Shown here piece by piece: positions 36,889 through 46,062 of a stretch of DNA of 50,312 nt. This DNA is from Stentor coeruleus (lineage: Eukaryota > Ciliophora > Heterotrichea > Heterotrichida > Stentoridae): the NCBI GenBank assembly GCA_001970955.1, contig MPUH01000496.1:1-50312 (forward strand). Reading direction: 5' to 3'. The notes under the pieces were generated by a model. That model was not told where the DNA came from. It did not search any database and was given only the letters and a program-made list of their open reading frames with translations. Numbering within the stretch: position 1 is the first letter of the stretch; each line of letters starts with the position of its first letter. The position numbers and the translations under genes are program-made.

Positions 36889-38607
36889 ATGGTGCATAGG
36901 ATATTGATAGCAGTCTTGCTTATAGGCTTAAGTTATTCAGCTAACATTAGTGTTCAATCTACTCTAGAACACTCAGAGCACAAGACTATTGATTTTCTCC
37001 AAGAGAAGCTTGTTGAAAACTCATATACAAAAGAACAATTTGTATCACCCTCAGAGGTAGAGTTTCCTATCTTTCTACAGCAAGACGAAGAAGATGATGG
37101 TTCTTGTTTAGAAGAAGTTCATGCAACAATCACTTGTGATGAAGGAGGAGATTGCTCAATAGTTGATGACAGTGGAGAGTTTGATTTTGAAGTTGTTTCT
37201 AATGAAGATGGAGTATTAGATGTCAATGTTATAGATAATGATATTGATCCTGAAGAATGTACTGAAGAAGTCACTGTAACTATTGCTTGTGATGGAGAAG
37301 ATTGTGTTATTACTGATAATAGTACAACATATGAACTTGATGTTGATGAAGAAGAAGTTGATGATGAAGATGGGACAATTGAAGTTGATGAAGATACTGA
37401 ACCTGTTGAAGCTGAATGTATTGAAGATGTTGTTGTAACAATTAATTGTATTGATGGAGAATGTGAAGTTACTGATGATAGTGAATATTTTGATATATCA
37501 CTTTCTGATACATCTGGTGATGAAATTGTTTTAGTTGTTAATGAAGTCGGCCTTGAAGATGGTGAATGTACTGATACAGCTGAATTATTGGTTGAATGTG
37601 ATAATGGAGAATGTGCTGTTGATGATGATACAGAACTTGCTGATGCTACAGCTGTTGTTAGTGATCTTGTTGTTGTTGATGAAAATGGAGATGTTGTTGA
37701 AGTAGATGAAGATGAGGCTGAAGAGGCTGAAGAAGATTTAGATGATGAAGATGAGGCTGAAGAAGATTTAGATGATGAAGAACACGAAGCAGAAGATTTA
37801 GATGATGATGAGGAGTTAACTGAAGATGATAATGATTTAGCTGAAGCTGCTGAAGATACTGACGATGCTGCAGAAGCTGCTGAAGATCTTGATGATGCAG
37901 ATGAAGCTGTTGAAGATACTGATGATACCAATCATATATTTGAAGATATGGATGATACTTCTGAAAACATTGAAGATGTAGATGATAACCTTCCTGTTAG
38001 TTCGACTGATACTCTTGAAGCAACTGAAGATGTTGATGATCCTGATAACATTGTAGAAGATGTTGATGATAGTGAAGAATCCACTGAAGACCTTGACGAT
38101 GCAGATCATGCTGGAGAAGATTCAAATGATGCTGATGAATTAAATGAAGATGATAATGATGATGAAGAAGCCGTTGAAGATTTAGATGATGTTAATGAAA
38201 CCATTGAAGATACTGATGATGCTGATGAAGCTGTAGAAGATGAAGATGATGATGAAGAAGCTGTTGAAGATCTTGATGATGGAGAAGTTGTCTGTGTACC
38301 AACTTTAGAAGAAGTTCATGTGACCGTAGAATGCATTGATGGAGTAGATTGTGATATAACAGATGATAGCGAAAATTATGATTTTGTTGTGACTAATGTT
38401 GGTGATGATGTTATTGATATTACTGTTGTTCCTGATGATCTTGATCCAAATGATTGCACTGAAACGGTAACAGTCACCATGAGTTGTGATGAAGAAGGTT
38501 GCAATGTGACATCAGATAATGAGACTTACGACCTTGGAGTTCTCGACAATACCATAGTGACTGAAGAAGTTGCAGCACCATCTTTTTTGAGTCTGCATAC
38601 TAATTAG
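36889..38607 (+). CDS. Secreted, extremely acidic repeat protein
   Basis: This 572-residue protein has a clear signal peptide (residues 1-~18, ILIAVLLIGLSYSA). Four Cys-bearing ~45-residue modules follow (pattern C-x-E-x-V-x-V-T-I-x-C...C-x-[VI]-x-D-[DN]-S), then a ~200-residue Asp/Glu tract (about 267-465) made of variants of AVEDLDD and AVEDTDD, then two more modules. Each module has three Cys, so extracellular disulfides are likely. The net charge is massively negative, suggesting Ca2+ binding, a granule matrix or an adhesive or lorica-type secreted material; the role is inference. No known family was recognised. Confidence 0.85.
   Translation: MVHRILIAVLLIGLSYSANISVQSTLEHSEHKTIDFLQEKLVENSYTKEQFVSPSEVEFPIFLQQDEEDDGSCLEEVHATITCDEGGDCSIVDDSGEFDFEVVSNEDGVLDVNVIDNDIDPEECTEEVTVTIACDGEDCVITDNSTTYELDVDEEEVDDEDGTIEVDEDTEPVEAECIEDVVVTINCIDGECEVTDDSEYFDISLSDTSGDEIVLVVNEVGLEDGECTDTAELLVECDNGECAVDDDTELADATAVVSDLVVVDENGDVVEVDEDEAEEAEEDLDDEDEAEEDLDDEEHEAEDLDDDEELTEDDNDLAEAAEDTDDAAEAAEDLDDADEAVEDTDDTNHIFEDMDDTSENIEDVDDNLPVSSTDTLEATEDVDDPDNIVEDVDDSEESTEDLDDADHAGEDSNDADELNEDDNDDEEAVEDLDDVNETIEDTDDADEAVEDEDDDEEAVEDLDDGEVVCVPTLEEVHVTVECIDGVDCDITDDSENYDFVVTNVGDDVIDITVVPDDLDPNDCTETVTVTMSCDEEGCNVTSDNETYDLGVLDNTIVTEEVAAPSFLSLHTN
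37700..38285 (+). repeat. Coding Asp/Glu repeat tract
   Basis: Degenerate GAT/GAA-rich 21-24-bp units encode AVEDLDD-type heptads. The reverse strand gives long Ser-rich shadow frames, which are not genes. Confidence 0.75.
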
Positions 38608-38770
38608 TAATTCATTAAAATTATTTAGAAATAGAAGAAAATTGCCTTAAGGTGATTTTACAAATTATAAGTATTTATTGATTATCGGGTCTTTAGATGC
38701 TTATTTTTGTGTTTGGATTTTATGTTTTTTATATAAAAATTACCAAAATCAATCATGATTATAATAAAAA

Positions 38771-39412
38771 ATGCACCAAGAAGAGAAAAAAGGTAAATGC
38801 CACCTGATATGTTTCTTTCTGTTAAGCTTCACAACCCTACTTCTTGGTATTATCTGCTTATGTCTTTCTGTTTGGATACACTATTGTTGGTGGGACATTG
38901 GTTTAACCCAAGCTAAAAACACAAGTCAAATCATTCACTTTGATGGTGAAAAAACAATTTCTGAAGCCCATGAAGATGCTTGTGGTCAATTAAAAGACCT
39001 TGTTGAACGTTCATGTCCTAATGCTTGCGAATATCTTGACCATTTCAAATCAGCAGGTAAAGTTATGATTATATTCGGGTCACTATCTTTAATCATCCTT
39101 TTTTGGTGTTGTTTAGTTGTTCTTATTCGATTATGCAAAATTAGAATTTCAGGTAAATTCTTAATCCCAGTCCCAGGATCTTTTGCCCTTTGGCTTATTG
39201 GTTTTTGTGCATATGCAGGAACAGCAGGTTTAGGTCGTTTAGATTCTCCAAATAACAAAGCTGAATATAATTTTACAGCAGATGAATACAAGATAAAAGT
39301 TGGTGTAGCTATAGGAATTACTACTATTTTTATGCAGTTTTTTGTTGGAATATATGGCTGGGTAAAAATCAGACCTTTGCTTAATATATTAAAAGAAAAA
39401 ACTTTGATATAG
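38771..39412 (+). CDS. Four-TM membrane protein with Cys-containing first loop
   Basis: The 213-residue protein has hydrophobic segments at about 11-36, 93-115, 128-150 and 172-193. The large loop between TM1 and TM2 contains several Cys (ACGQLKDLVERSCPNACEY), consistent with extracellular disulfides. The fold resembles claudin or tetraspan proteins but no diagnostic motif was found. It follows the acidic secreted protein by 163 bp on the same strand and is convergent with the DOMON-like gene. Confidence 0.8.
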   Translation: MHQEEKKGKCHLICFFLLSFTTLLLGIICLCLSVWIHYCWWDIGLTQAKNTSQIIHFDGEKTISEAHEDACGQLKDLVERSCPNACEYLDHFKSAGKVMIIFGSLSLIILFWCCLVVLIRLCKIRISGKFLIPVPGSFALWLIGFCAYAGTAGLGRLDSPNNKAEYNFTADEYKIKVGVAIGITTIFMQFFVGIYGWVKIRPLLNILKEKTLI

Positions 39413-39463
39413 GAAATAATAATTAGTTTTTTTTTTAAATGATTGATTATTCTTTATATTTTC

Positions 39464-39991
39464 TTAAATTTTAGAACAGTCTATCATTTCAAATACTTCT
39501 ATATCACGATCTTCATGATAGCCAATATCATCACCTTCTAATAAACCATATGCCCATAATAAATAATATTTTACCCCATACTCGAATTTTATATCTAAAT
39601 CATCTTTTGTATCAAGAGGTCTTTTCCATGAGAAGACTTTAGTCTCAGTGTCTAAAAGAGCTTTTACCGGCCCTTTTTCTGTATCAAACGTCCCCCCAAG
39701 ATCTTCATCACTTAAAGGATAACCATTTTCCCTAGCCCATCTATCATCCAAAACGAATTTTTTAAACACAATAGAAACAATATCTGCTTTATCCATCCCA
39801 AGCCCATCTTCAATTTTTTTAATTCCTATCCCTGCCCAATCATAAGGTAGAAAAATAGTTTTTGGTACATGTAAAGTAAGATGTAATTTACCTTCTCCAT
39901 TGTTATATTCAAATTTCATACCTGTCCTAAAAGTTGTACTAAAGCATGGGGTTTGTGCAGCTACTAAATATACAATTAGGAAGAAAATCAT
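39464..39991 (-). CDS. Secreted DOMON-like protein
   Basis: This is a 175-residue protein. Residues 1-~12 (FFLIVYLVAA) form a short signal peptide. The body has the beta-sandwich pattern of DOMON domains: a central WAGIGIKK strand, GMDKADIVSIVF, LDDRWARENGYP and a closing WKRPLDTKDD...YYLLWAYG. DOMON domains bind haem or sugars in secreted proteins; the ligand here is unknown. It lies 42 nt downstream of the AGC kinase gene on the same strand. Confidence 0.75.
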   Translation of the reverse strand: MIFFLIVYLVAAQTPCFSTTFRTGMKFEYNNGEGKLHLTLHVPKTIFLPYDWAGIGIKKIEDGLGMDKADIVSIVFKKFVLDDRWARENGYPLSDEDLGGTFDTEKGPVKALLDTETKVFSWKRPLDTKDDLDIKFEYGVKYYLLWAYGLLEGDDIGYHEDRDIEVFEMIDCSKI

Positions 39992-40033
39992 TTATAAAAC
40001 GGATATCAAAATTACTTTTTAAGCTAGTTAATT

Positions 40034-41914
40034 TCATGAATTACCTATAAATGTCCATCCTTGTAAATGCCTTGTGTCTGGTTCCATAGAGAAATCTTCC
40101 ATCATATGGTTTCTTGGGATATACCCAGGGATTAGCATTATAATAGGCTTTAAAGGTGGATGAATTTCTTTATTTAACACTTTTTCCCAGTCGACGTCAC
40201 TAAAAAACTCATGTGCTTTAATTTCTTCAGCTCCTGTATTACTACCAATTCTTGTTTCAGGTGTTTTTTTAAGAAGTTTCTTCAATAAACTTACAGCTTC
40301 TGGGGTGATTCTTGTCGGTATCAAAGGTTTTGTATATTCAATATTATAAAAAAGCTGCTCTTTACTGTTACTATAAAAAGGTGGAACACCAACAAGCATT
40401 TCATAAAACAAAACACCAAGTAAATACCAATCCACAGCTTTTCCATGACCTTTTCTTTTAAGCATTTCAGGGGCTAAATAAGCAATAGAGCCACAAAAAC
40501 TTTTAGCTGACACATTATCTTTAATCCCTTCTTTAGAAAGCCCGAAATCTGTAAGCATAGCATGACCTTGATCATCAATAACAACATTATCAGGTTTTAA
40601 ATCTCTATATATAATCCCATGTCTATGAAGTTCTTCAAGTGCTAAAATTATTTCACATAAATAAAATTTTGCTATATGTTCTGGGAAAAATCTTTGTCTT
40701 ATAATATAACTAGTAAGATTACCTCCAGCACAATAATCTAAGACTAAATATAGTTTTTCTGCTGATTGGAATGCATAGTTTAAACCTACTATGAAAGGAT
40801 GATGAATATAGCTTAAAACATTTCTTTCAACCATTGCATATTTTACTAGGTTTTGACCTACTATTTTGTCTTTTCTTAAAACTTTCATTGCAAATTTTTT
40901 ACCTGTGCTTCGCATTTGTACTAGAAAAACTTCACCGAAACTACCACGGCCTAGGATTTGGATTGCTTCAAAGTCTCGGAAGGTAAATGAGGGAAGTGGT
41001 TCAGCGACAAATTCCACTTCGATTGAGTCAGAACTTTTACTGTAGAGGGATTTGTTTATGCCAATTCCTTCTAAGTTCTCGAGATCGTCGATTTTGATGT
41101 CTTGGTCGCGGAGGATGTCGAGAGGGGTTTTACCTTCGTCATTTTCAATGTTGAGGTTACTGAATTTAGTGAAGAGGTATTTGATTAGTTTTAATTCGCC
41201 ACTAAGGGCTGCATAATGCATTGGTGTGTTTTTTTTATCATCCAAAGAGTTAATAAGCGTCCCAGAACGTATTAAAAACTGTGCTGTCAAATAATGTCCA
41301 AACTTACACGCAAGATGTAAAGGTGTACATCCACAAGCATCTTTAGTATTAACCTCAGTAACCTCTCCATACTCCAAAAGTATTTCACATATTTTCAAAT
41401 TGCCAATTTTCGCAGCCATATGCAATGAAGTCTCCTCATTTGGTCCTCTAGCATTAGTTTGCGCAACTAATTCCCCATAATTTTTCCTTGATAATAACAA
41501 TTTGCATATCTCCGGCTGATTATTCACAATAGCTTCCCATAAAGCTTGATTCATTTTCTGTTTTTGTGTAAAATAAGTACTTAATGCTTCAGAGTAATCT
41601 TCTGTTTTTGCAGCTTCAGAAAGTTCTTTTAAAAACTGTTCATTTGTTTCAATACGATTTTCTCCTTCTTGTAAAATATCAGCAGGTGATTTAGAATCTT
41701 TATCTGTTACTGGGGTTTTTTTCTTTTTTGATGGAGGGATTTTTTGGATTTCTATTTCTTCAGCTGTAGGTAATGTGCAATCGATTCTTAACTCTTGAAG
41801 CCTTTCATTTATTAGATTTTGGATATTCAAATCATTTCCTCGGGTAAATTGAGCTTTGTAACACATTAATTGATCTATTGCGAGCTTTAGAAGATTAGAG
41901 ATTTTACCTTCCAT
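40034..41914 (-). CDS. Ankyrin-repeat AGC protein kinase
   Basis: The 626-residue protein has four to five ankyrin repeats at ~125-275 (for example TSLHMAAKIGNLKICEILLEYG and TPLHLACKFGHYLTAQFLI) and an AGC kinase domain at ~315-575: GRGSFGEV (322-329), Lys344, YRDLKPDN (436-443), DFG (456-458), T-loop SFCGSIAYLAPE with Ser472, and DWYLLGVLFYEML. The C-terminal tail ends with a hydrophobic-motif-like LQGWTF (617-622, Thr621), so PDK1-type docking and Thr621 phosphorylation are expected. Fusion of ankyrins to an AGC kinase is unusual outside protists. The stop is TGA. Confidence 0.93.
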   Translation of the reverse strand: MEGKISNLLKLAIDQLMCYKAQFTRGNDLNIQNLINERLQELRIDCTLPTAEEIEIQKIPPSKKKKTPVTDKDSKSPADILQEGENRIETNEQFLKELSEAAKTEDYSEALSTYFTQKQKMNQALWEAIVNNQPEICKLLLSRKNYGELVAQTNARGPNEETSLHMAAKIGNLKICEILLEYGEVTEVNTKDACGCTPLHLACKFGHYLTAQFLIRSGTLINSLDDKKNTPMHYAALSGELKLIKYLFTKFSNLNIENDEGKTPLDILRDQDIKIDDLENLEGIGINKSLYSKSSDSIEVEFVAEPLPSFTFRDFEAIQILGRGSFGEVFLVQMRSTGKKFAMKVLRKDKIVGQNLVKYAMVERNVLSYIHHPFIVGLNYAFQSAEKLYLVLDYCAGGNLTSYIIRQRFFPEHIAKFYLCEIILALEELHRHGIIYRDLKPDNVVIDDQGHAMLTDFGLSKEGIKDNVSAKSFCGSIAYLAPEMLKRKGHGKAVDWYLLGVLFYEMLVGVPPFYSNSKEQLFYNIEYTKPLIPTRITPEAVSLLKKLLKKTPETRIGSNTGAEEIKAHEFFSDVDWEKVLNKEIHPPLKPIIMLIPGYIPRNHMMEDFSMEPDTRHLQGWTFIGNS

Positions 41915-42421
41915 AAATATTTTATATTAGATTTAATTTAGTTTTGTATGAAGTCATAAGGTTTTATAGGTAAAAAAACACTTTTGGAGTTTTGATGTAT
42001 TAGGAGAAAGGATGACTTTTATGAGGAAGTAAAGTTGAAGTATAGGCTTTGTGGCTTGGAATTTAGGATTTAGGTTAAAGGGAAGATGTGATTTTATATG
42101 TGGAAATGTGGATTATGATGAGAGGTTTTATGATAAGATTTTAGGTTTTATAGAAGGTGGCGATTTGGTTTATATTGATGTGTTTTATAGAATTTTGTAA
42201 GTTTTAGAGAAAAGATGATTTATTTTGATAGGATGAAGTTGTATTTTTGAGGATGATGAGGAAGGTAGGGGGTTATTGAGTTTATTATCAAGAGTATTAG
42301 TGTATATAATTAGGAAAAAAACATAATGTTTAAATTTTTGAAGCTGGATACTTGGTTTTCCCTAGTTTAATTTTTTTAAAGCAAATATGACGATTAAAAG
42401 TAAACAATATTCTTATTATAA
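41915..42421. other. Gene-less divergent spacer
   Basis: 507 bp between the AGC kinase (-) and TTLL (+) starts. The part next to the kinase is G-rich and C-poor on the + strand, so it is C-rich and G-poor on the kinase's sense strand. No ORF. Confidence 0.5.
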
Positions 42422-44446
42422 ATGATAAAGCAAGCATCAAGAAATAGACCTGAAACTCACTCCCTTAAAAAATATAAAAAGCAACTAAATCAAAACTTGG
42501 CTTTAAATCAAGGGACGCCATCACGACAAGCAAGGCTAAAATTCAGGTCAAAATCTCCTAACAACATTTTATCCAGTTTGGAATTAAAAACAGATAGATC
42601 AACAATGTTATCTTTGAAAGACTCAATAACCGTTAAGAAAATGCTACTGATTTCTCAGAAACTATCTCCTTGCAACCCTCAAAGTGCAACCAAAACCAAG
42701 ATTGAAAGCTACAAATTCCCTATTGAAACATATCATTTTACTAAAAAACTCCCGAAATTTTCTAAACTTTTACCATCTCGGAAGACTTTTCTTATAAAAA
42801 AATCCTCAAGTAACAATACATCTCCAATCCCATCATCAAAAAAAAATTTCATAATAAATTTCAAATCAAATACCCCTAAAGCACTTCGTCAAAGCAAAAC
42901 CCAAGATAAAATCAGTATAAAAGAAGTAGTTCGTAATAAAGATTACGCACATACAATTAAAATTGAAATAGAAAACATATGGAGAAAAATGATAAACATA
43001 AGCAATGGAATAGAAAGACCAATAAAAAATGAAGCTATTTATAAATATTATATAGGTAAAGGGAATAATTCAAAGCTTATAAAGAAACTAATGTCTTTAA
43101 GATCATGGTGGATTAAAGCGGAAACCATAGATGAAGCGAATTTTATATGGACCCAATGGAAAAACAAAGAATATTTACAAAAACTTAACTGTGGAGATAG
43201 TATCATAATAGAAAAACTATCACAAAACATAGAAACCACACTAGGTCAACTAGAAATCAAATTAGAAAACACACAAACTAAAACCCTTGAATTAGAAGAA
43301 CTAGGGTTTCAATATATAAAAAACTCAAACTCTTATACACAACTTCAACCTAAAACCCTTGATATCCCTTTAATACAAATTTATAACAAACTAGAACACA
43401 ATCAGCATTTGACTAATAAAAAAGGTTTATATTTTACTATGGTAAACTATTACTTAAATATAAAAGAAAACCCTTTTGAAGTCATTCCTATAACTTTTCA
43501 TATACAATCTGGGGAAAAAGATCCGGAGTTTTTGAAATTTATAGAAATGTTTAATGAAAACCAGATTTCCCAAAGCTCAGAAAATAAATATAATTTATGG
43601 ATTGTAAAGCCTGGAGAAAATTCAAATCGTGGACAAGGGATTTCTGTATGTAATAATATTTCACATATAAAATCATTGATATCTTCGAGTTTATATGGGA
43701 ATAAGACATTTGTTATACAAAAGTATATTGAGAAACCTTTTCTTATACATAAAAGAAAGTTTGATTTTAGATGTTATTGTTTGATAAATTCAATTAATGG
43801 GATTTTACAAGGATATTTTTATATGGATGGATATATAAGAACAACTTCTTATGAGTTTTCAGCTAAAGATATTAGTAATGAATTTATGCATTTAACTAAT
43901 GATGCTATACAGAAGTATTGTGAGGATTATGGGAAATTTGAAGATGGGAATAAAATGTCGTATAAGGATTTTCAAAGGTATTTGGATTTTCATTGTTCGG
44001 AAAAAGGGATTAGTTTTGTTAAGGACATACTTCCACAGATTAAAAAAATAGCTAGGGATTCGATTAAAGCAGCATGTTATAGGATTGATCCGAACAGAAG
44101 AATGCATTGTATGGAGATTCTTGGGTATGATTTTATGATGGATAAAAATGCAAAAGTATGGTTGATTGAAGTTAACACAAACCCATGTCTTGAGTTATCT
44201 TCAAACTATCTAAGTATTCTCATTCCTTCAATGGTCGATAATGCTTTCAAAATCTCCCTTGACCCTCTTTTCCCTCCACCCCAAGGTAAAACCTACGAAA
44301 GTCTTCTCGATAATAAATTCGAGCTTATTTTTCATCAAGAACCTGACTGTAATTCTTCAACAACCCAAACCCCTTTCCAAACAAAAATCCATACTCCAAC
44401 CCATCTTCAAGGTTTTTTCTCTGACATCATATCTAATTTTAAATAA
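42422..44446 (+). CDS. Tubulin-tyrosine-ligase-like (TTLL) glutamylase/glycylase family enzyme
   Basis: This is a 674-residue protein. The N-terminal ~380 residues are Lys/Ser/Asn-rich then helical. The ATP-grasp TTL domain spans ~390-640: WIVKPGENSNRGQG, FVIQKYIEKPFLI, KFDFRCYCLI, FMHLTNDAIQK, the MHCMEILGYDFMMD segment and WLIEVNTNPCLE. TTLLs add Tyr, Glu or Gly to tubulin tails; the subfamily cannot be settled here. Ciliates carry many TTLLs, fitting their microtubule-rich cortex. The gene ends only 4 nt before the start of the TPR-glycosyltransferase gene. Confidence 0.93.
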   Translation: MIKQASRNRPETHSLKKYKKQLNQNLALNQGTPSRQARLKFRSKSPNNILSSLELKTDRSTMLSLKDSITVKKMLLISQKLSPCNPQSATKTKIESYKFPIETYHFTKKLPKFSKLLPSRKTFLIKKSSSNNTSPIPSSKKNFIINFKSNTPKALRQSKTQDKISIKEVVRNKDYAHTIKIEIENIWRKMINISNGIERPIKNEAIYKYYIGKGNNSKLIKKLMSLRSWWIKAETIDEANFIWTQWKNKEYLQKLNCGDSIIIEKLSQNIETTLGQLEIKLENTQTKTLELEELGFQYIKNSNSYTQLQPKTLDIPLIQIYNKLEHNQHLTNKKGLYFTMVNYYLNIKENPFEVIPITFHIQSGEKDPEFLKFIEMFNENQISQSSENKYNLWIVKPGENSNRGQGISVCNNISHIKSLISSSLYGNKTFVIQKYIEKPFLIHKRKFDFRCYCLINSINGILQGYFYMDGYIRTTSYEFSAKDISNEFMHLTNDAIQKYCEDYGKFEDGNKMSYKDFQRYLDFHCSEKGISFVKDILPQIKKIARDSIKAACYRIDPNRRMHCMEILGYDFMMDKNAKVWLIEVNTNPCLELSSNYLSILIPSMVDNAFKISLDPLFPPPQGKTYESLLDNKFELIFHQEPDCNSSTTQTPFQTKIHTPTHLQGFFSDIISNFK

Positions 44447-44450
44447 AAAT

Positions 44451-45641
44451 ATGGAAAAATCTCTAGACCTAGCCATCAAACACAATAAATTCGGAGCTGT
44501 GTGTTATAAAGCTGGCCAAGTACAGAAATCTATCCATCATTTTGAAACCGCTTTAAAACTCATCCCAGAAGATATTCCATTCAGTAATGCTCATGTAAAT
44601 TGGGCTAATGCTTTAGTGGATTTAAAGCGAAAAGAAGAAGCTGCTGAGCATTTCCAAATTGCTATTGATATATCCCCACATAACCTTGAAATTATACCAG
44701 AAAATATAGACCCAAGGTTAAATGCAAAGGAAGCATTAAGTGAAGCATATTCAAATTTAGCAGTTTTATATATGGCTAAAGAGGATCTTGAAAAAGCTCA
44801 AGAGCTTATAAGAAGATCAATAGAAATCTGCCCATTAAGTGAAGCCAATATCAATTTAGGGAATATTCTAAGGCAAATTGGTAAAAGGAAAGAAGCTATT
44901 GACCATGTTTGGAATGGGATAAAGTCTATCTGCCCAGAAGGTACATTTGAAAGACCTGAACAATTAAATCCAAAAGCTTTTATTGCCCCAGATTATAATG
45001 GCCCATTACATGTTGTATGTGTTAAATGGGGTAAGAAATATGGTCCAGATTATGTTAATAAATTATATCATGGTGTTCAAAAATATTTAACTGAAGGACC
45101 ATATGATTTTACATGTTTTACAGAAAATCCTGATGGACTTGATGATGGGATAAAAGTTGTCCCTTTAGCTGAAAACTGGACTGGCTGGTGGGGAAAAGCA
45201 ACTTTATTTAGTGAAACTGGTATTGAAGGAAGACTTTTATATATTGATTTAGATACGGTTATTACTGGTAGTCTTAATGATCTTGCTAGATATAGAGGAT
45301 CTTTTGCTGTTATGGGCACTAGTGATTTAGAATGTGAAAAAGCTAAAGATGGGTATAATACAAGTATTATTGCTTGGCATAGTGATTTTGGTAAAGAAAT
45401 TTATATGGTTTTAAAGAGGTATTATGATCAGACTTTGAAGTTTATATGCCGGTTTGATTTTTGGACTGAGATGATGATAACTAATGCGGATTTAGTCCAA
45501 GATTTGTTCCCTGGACAGTTTTTGGATTATTTGACGTATTGTAAGGAGACTGTGCCTGAAGGCTGTAGGATGGTTTGTTTCCCAAGAGACCCTAAACCGC
45601 ATGAGTATACTTCTGAATGGATTAGAGAACTTTGGGTTTAG
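44451..45641 (+). CDS. TPR protein with DxD glycosyltransferase domain
   Basis: The 396-residue protein starts at 44451, 4 nt after the TTLL stop. The frame is open further upstream, but that part overlaps TTLL codons and is not protein-like, while the first TPR begins directly after this Met. Residues ~1-165 hold about four TPRs. Residues ~178-396 are a glycosyltransferase-like domain: LHVVCVKWGKKYGPDYVNKL, FTCFTENPDGL, GWWGKATLF, and YIDLDTVI (around 264-271) with the DxD metal/UDP-sugar motif. The domain resembles a class I know mainly from bacterial hypothetical proteins. There is no signal peptide or TM, so it should be cytosolic; the acceptor is unknown. Confidence 0.85.
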   Translation: MEKSLDLAIKHNKFGAVCYKAGQVQKSIHHFETALKLIPEDIPFSNAHVNWANALVDLKRKEEAAEHFQIAIDISPHNLEIIPENIDPRLNAKEALSEAYSNLAVLYMAKEDLEKAQELIRRSIEICPLSEANINLGNILRQIGKRKEAIDHVWNGIKSICPEGTFERPEQLNPKAFIAPDYNGPLHVVCVKWGKKYGPDYVNKLYHGVQKYLTEGPYDFTCFTENPDGLDDGIKVVPLAENWTGWWGKATLFSETGIEGRLLYIDLDTVITGSLNDLARYRGSFAVMGTSDLECEKAKDGYNTSIIAWHSDFGKEIYMVLKRYYDQTLKFICRFDFWTEMMITNADLVQDLFPGQFLDYLTYCKETVPEGCRMVCFPRDPKPHEYTSEWIRELWV

Positions 45642-46062
45642 GAATAGGATTTTAGAATTAAGTTTTTTTATAGTTTAGGGTTTGGATTTTTGGTGTTTTT
45701 GAATATTTTTTGAGAAGTTAGGCTGAATAAAACTTTTATAGTTTTTTTAAGTGATTTTTATGAATTGTAGGATTTGCTTTTTGGTTTTTTTTGTTTTAGC
45801 AATTAGGATTTATTACTTTTCTGTTATGGTATAAAATTTTTATATGAGTATCATGGGATATAGGCTGAGTCTTTGATAATTTTCTATTTTAATGGGAAAT
45901 TGCATACTATAAACTAGATAACTTCATATTGAGGAGTATACAAAAAAATCAGCAAAATGTTTAATAGCTTAATTCCTATATAATTTTATATTTAAAATTC
46001 CACCTAAATAATCTCTTTATTGATATTACATAAGAACTATCATTAAATTATTTATACGTTTG
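45642..46062. other. Gene-less convergent spacer
   Basis: 421 bp between the stops of the glycosyltransferase (+) and the Ras-like GTPase (-). The left part is G-rich and C-poor, the right part C-richer. Nothing else was seen. Confidence 0.5.

Noticed and set aside
37119-37931. Minus-strand 270-codon Ser-rich frame (also 37837-38109)
   Set aside because: Antisense shadow of the GAT/GAA acidic repeat; the sense gene has a signal peptide and ordered Cys modules.
44241-44450. Upstream extension of the TPR-glycosyltransferase frame
   Set aside because: It overlaps the TTLL C-terminus in another frame and is not protein-like; the TPR fold starts at the Met at 44451.
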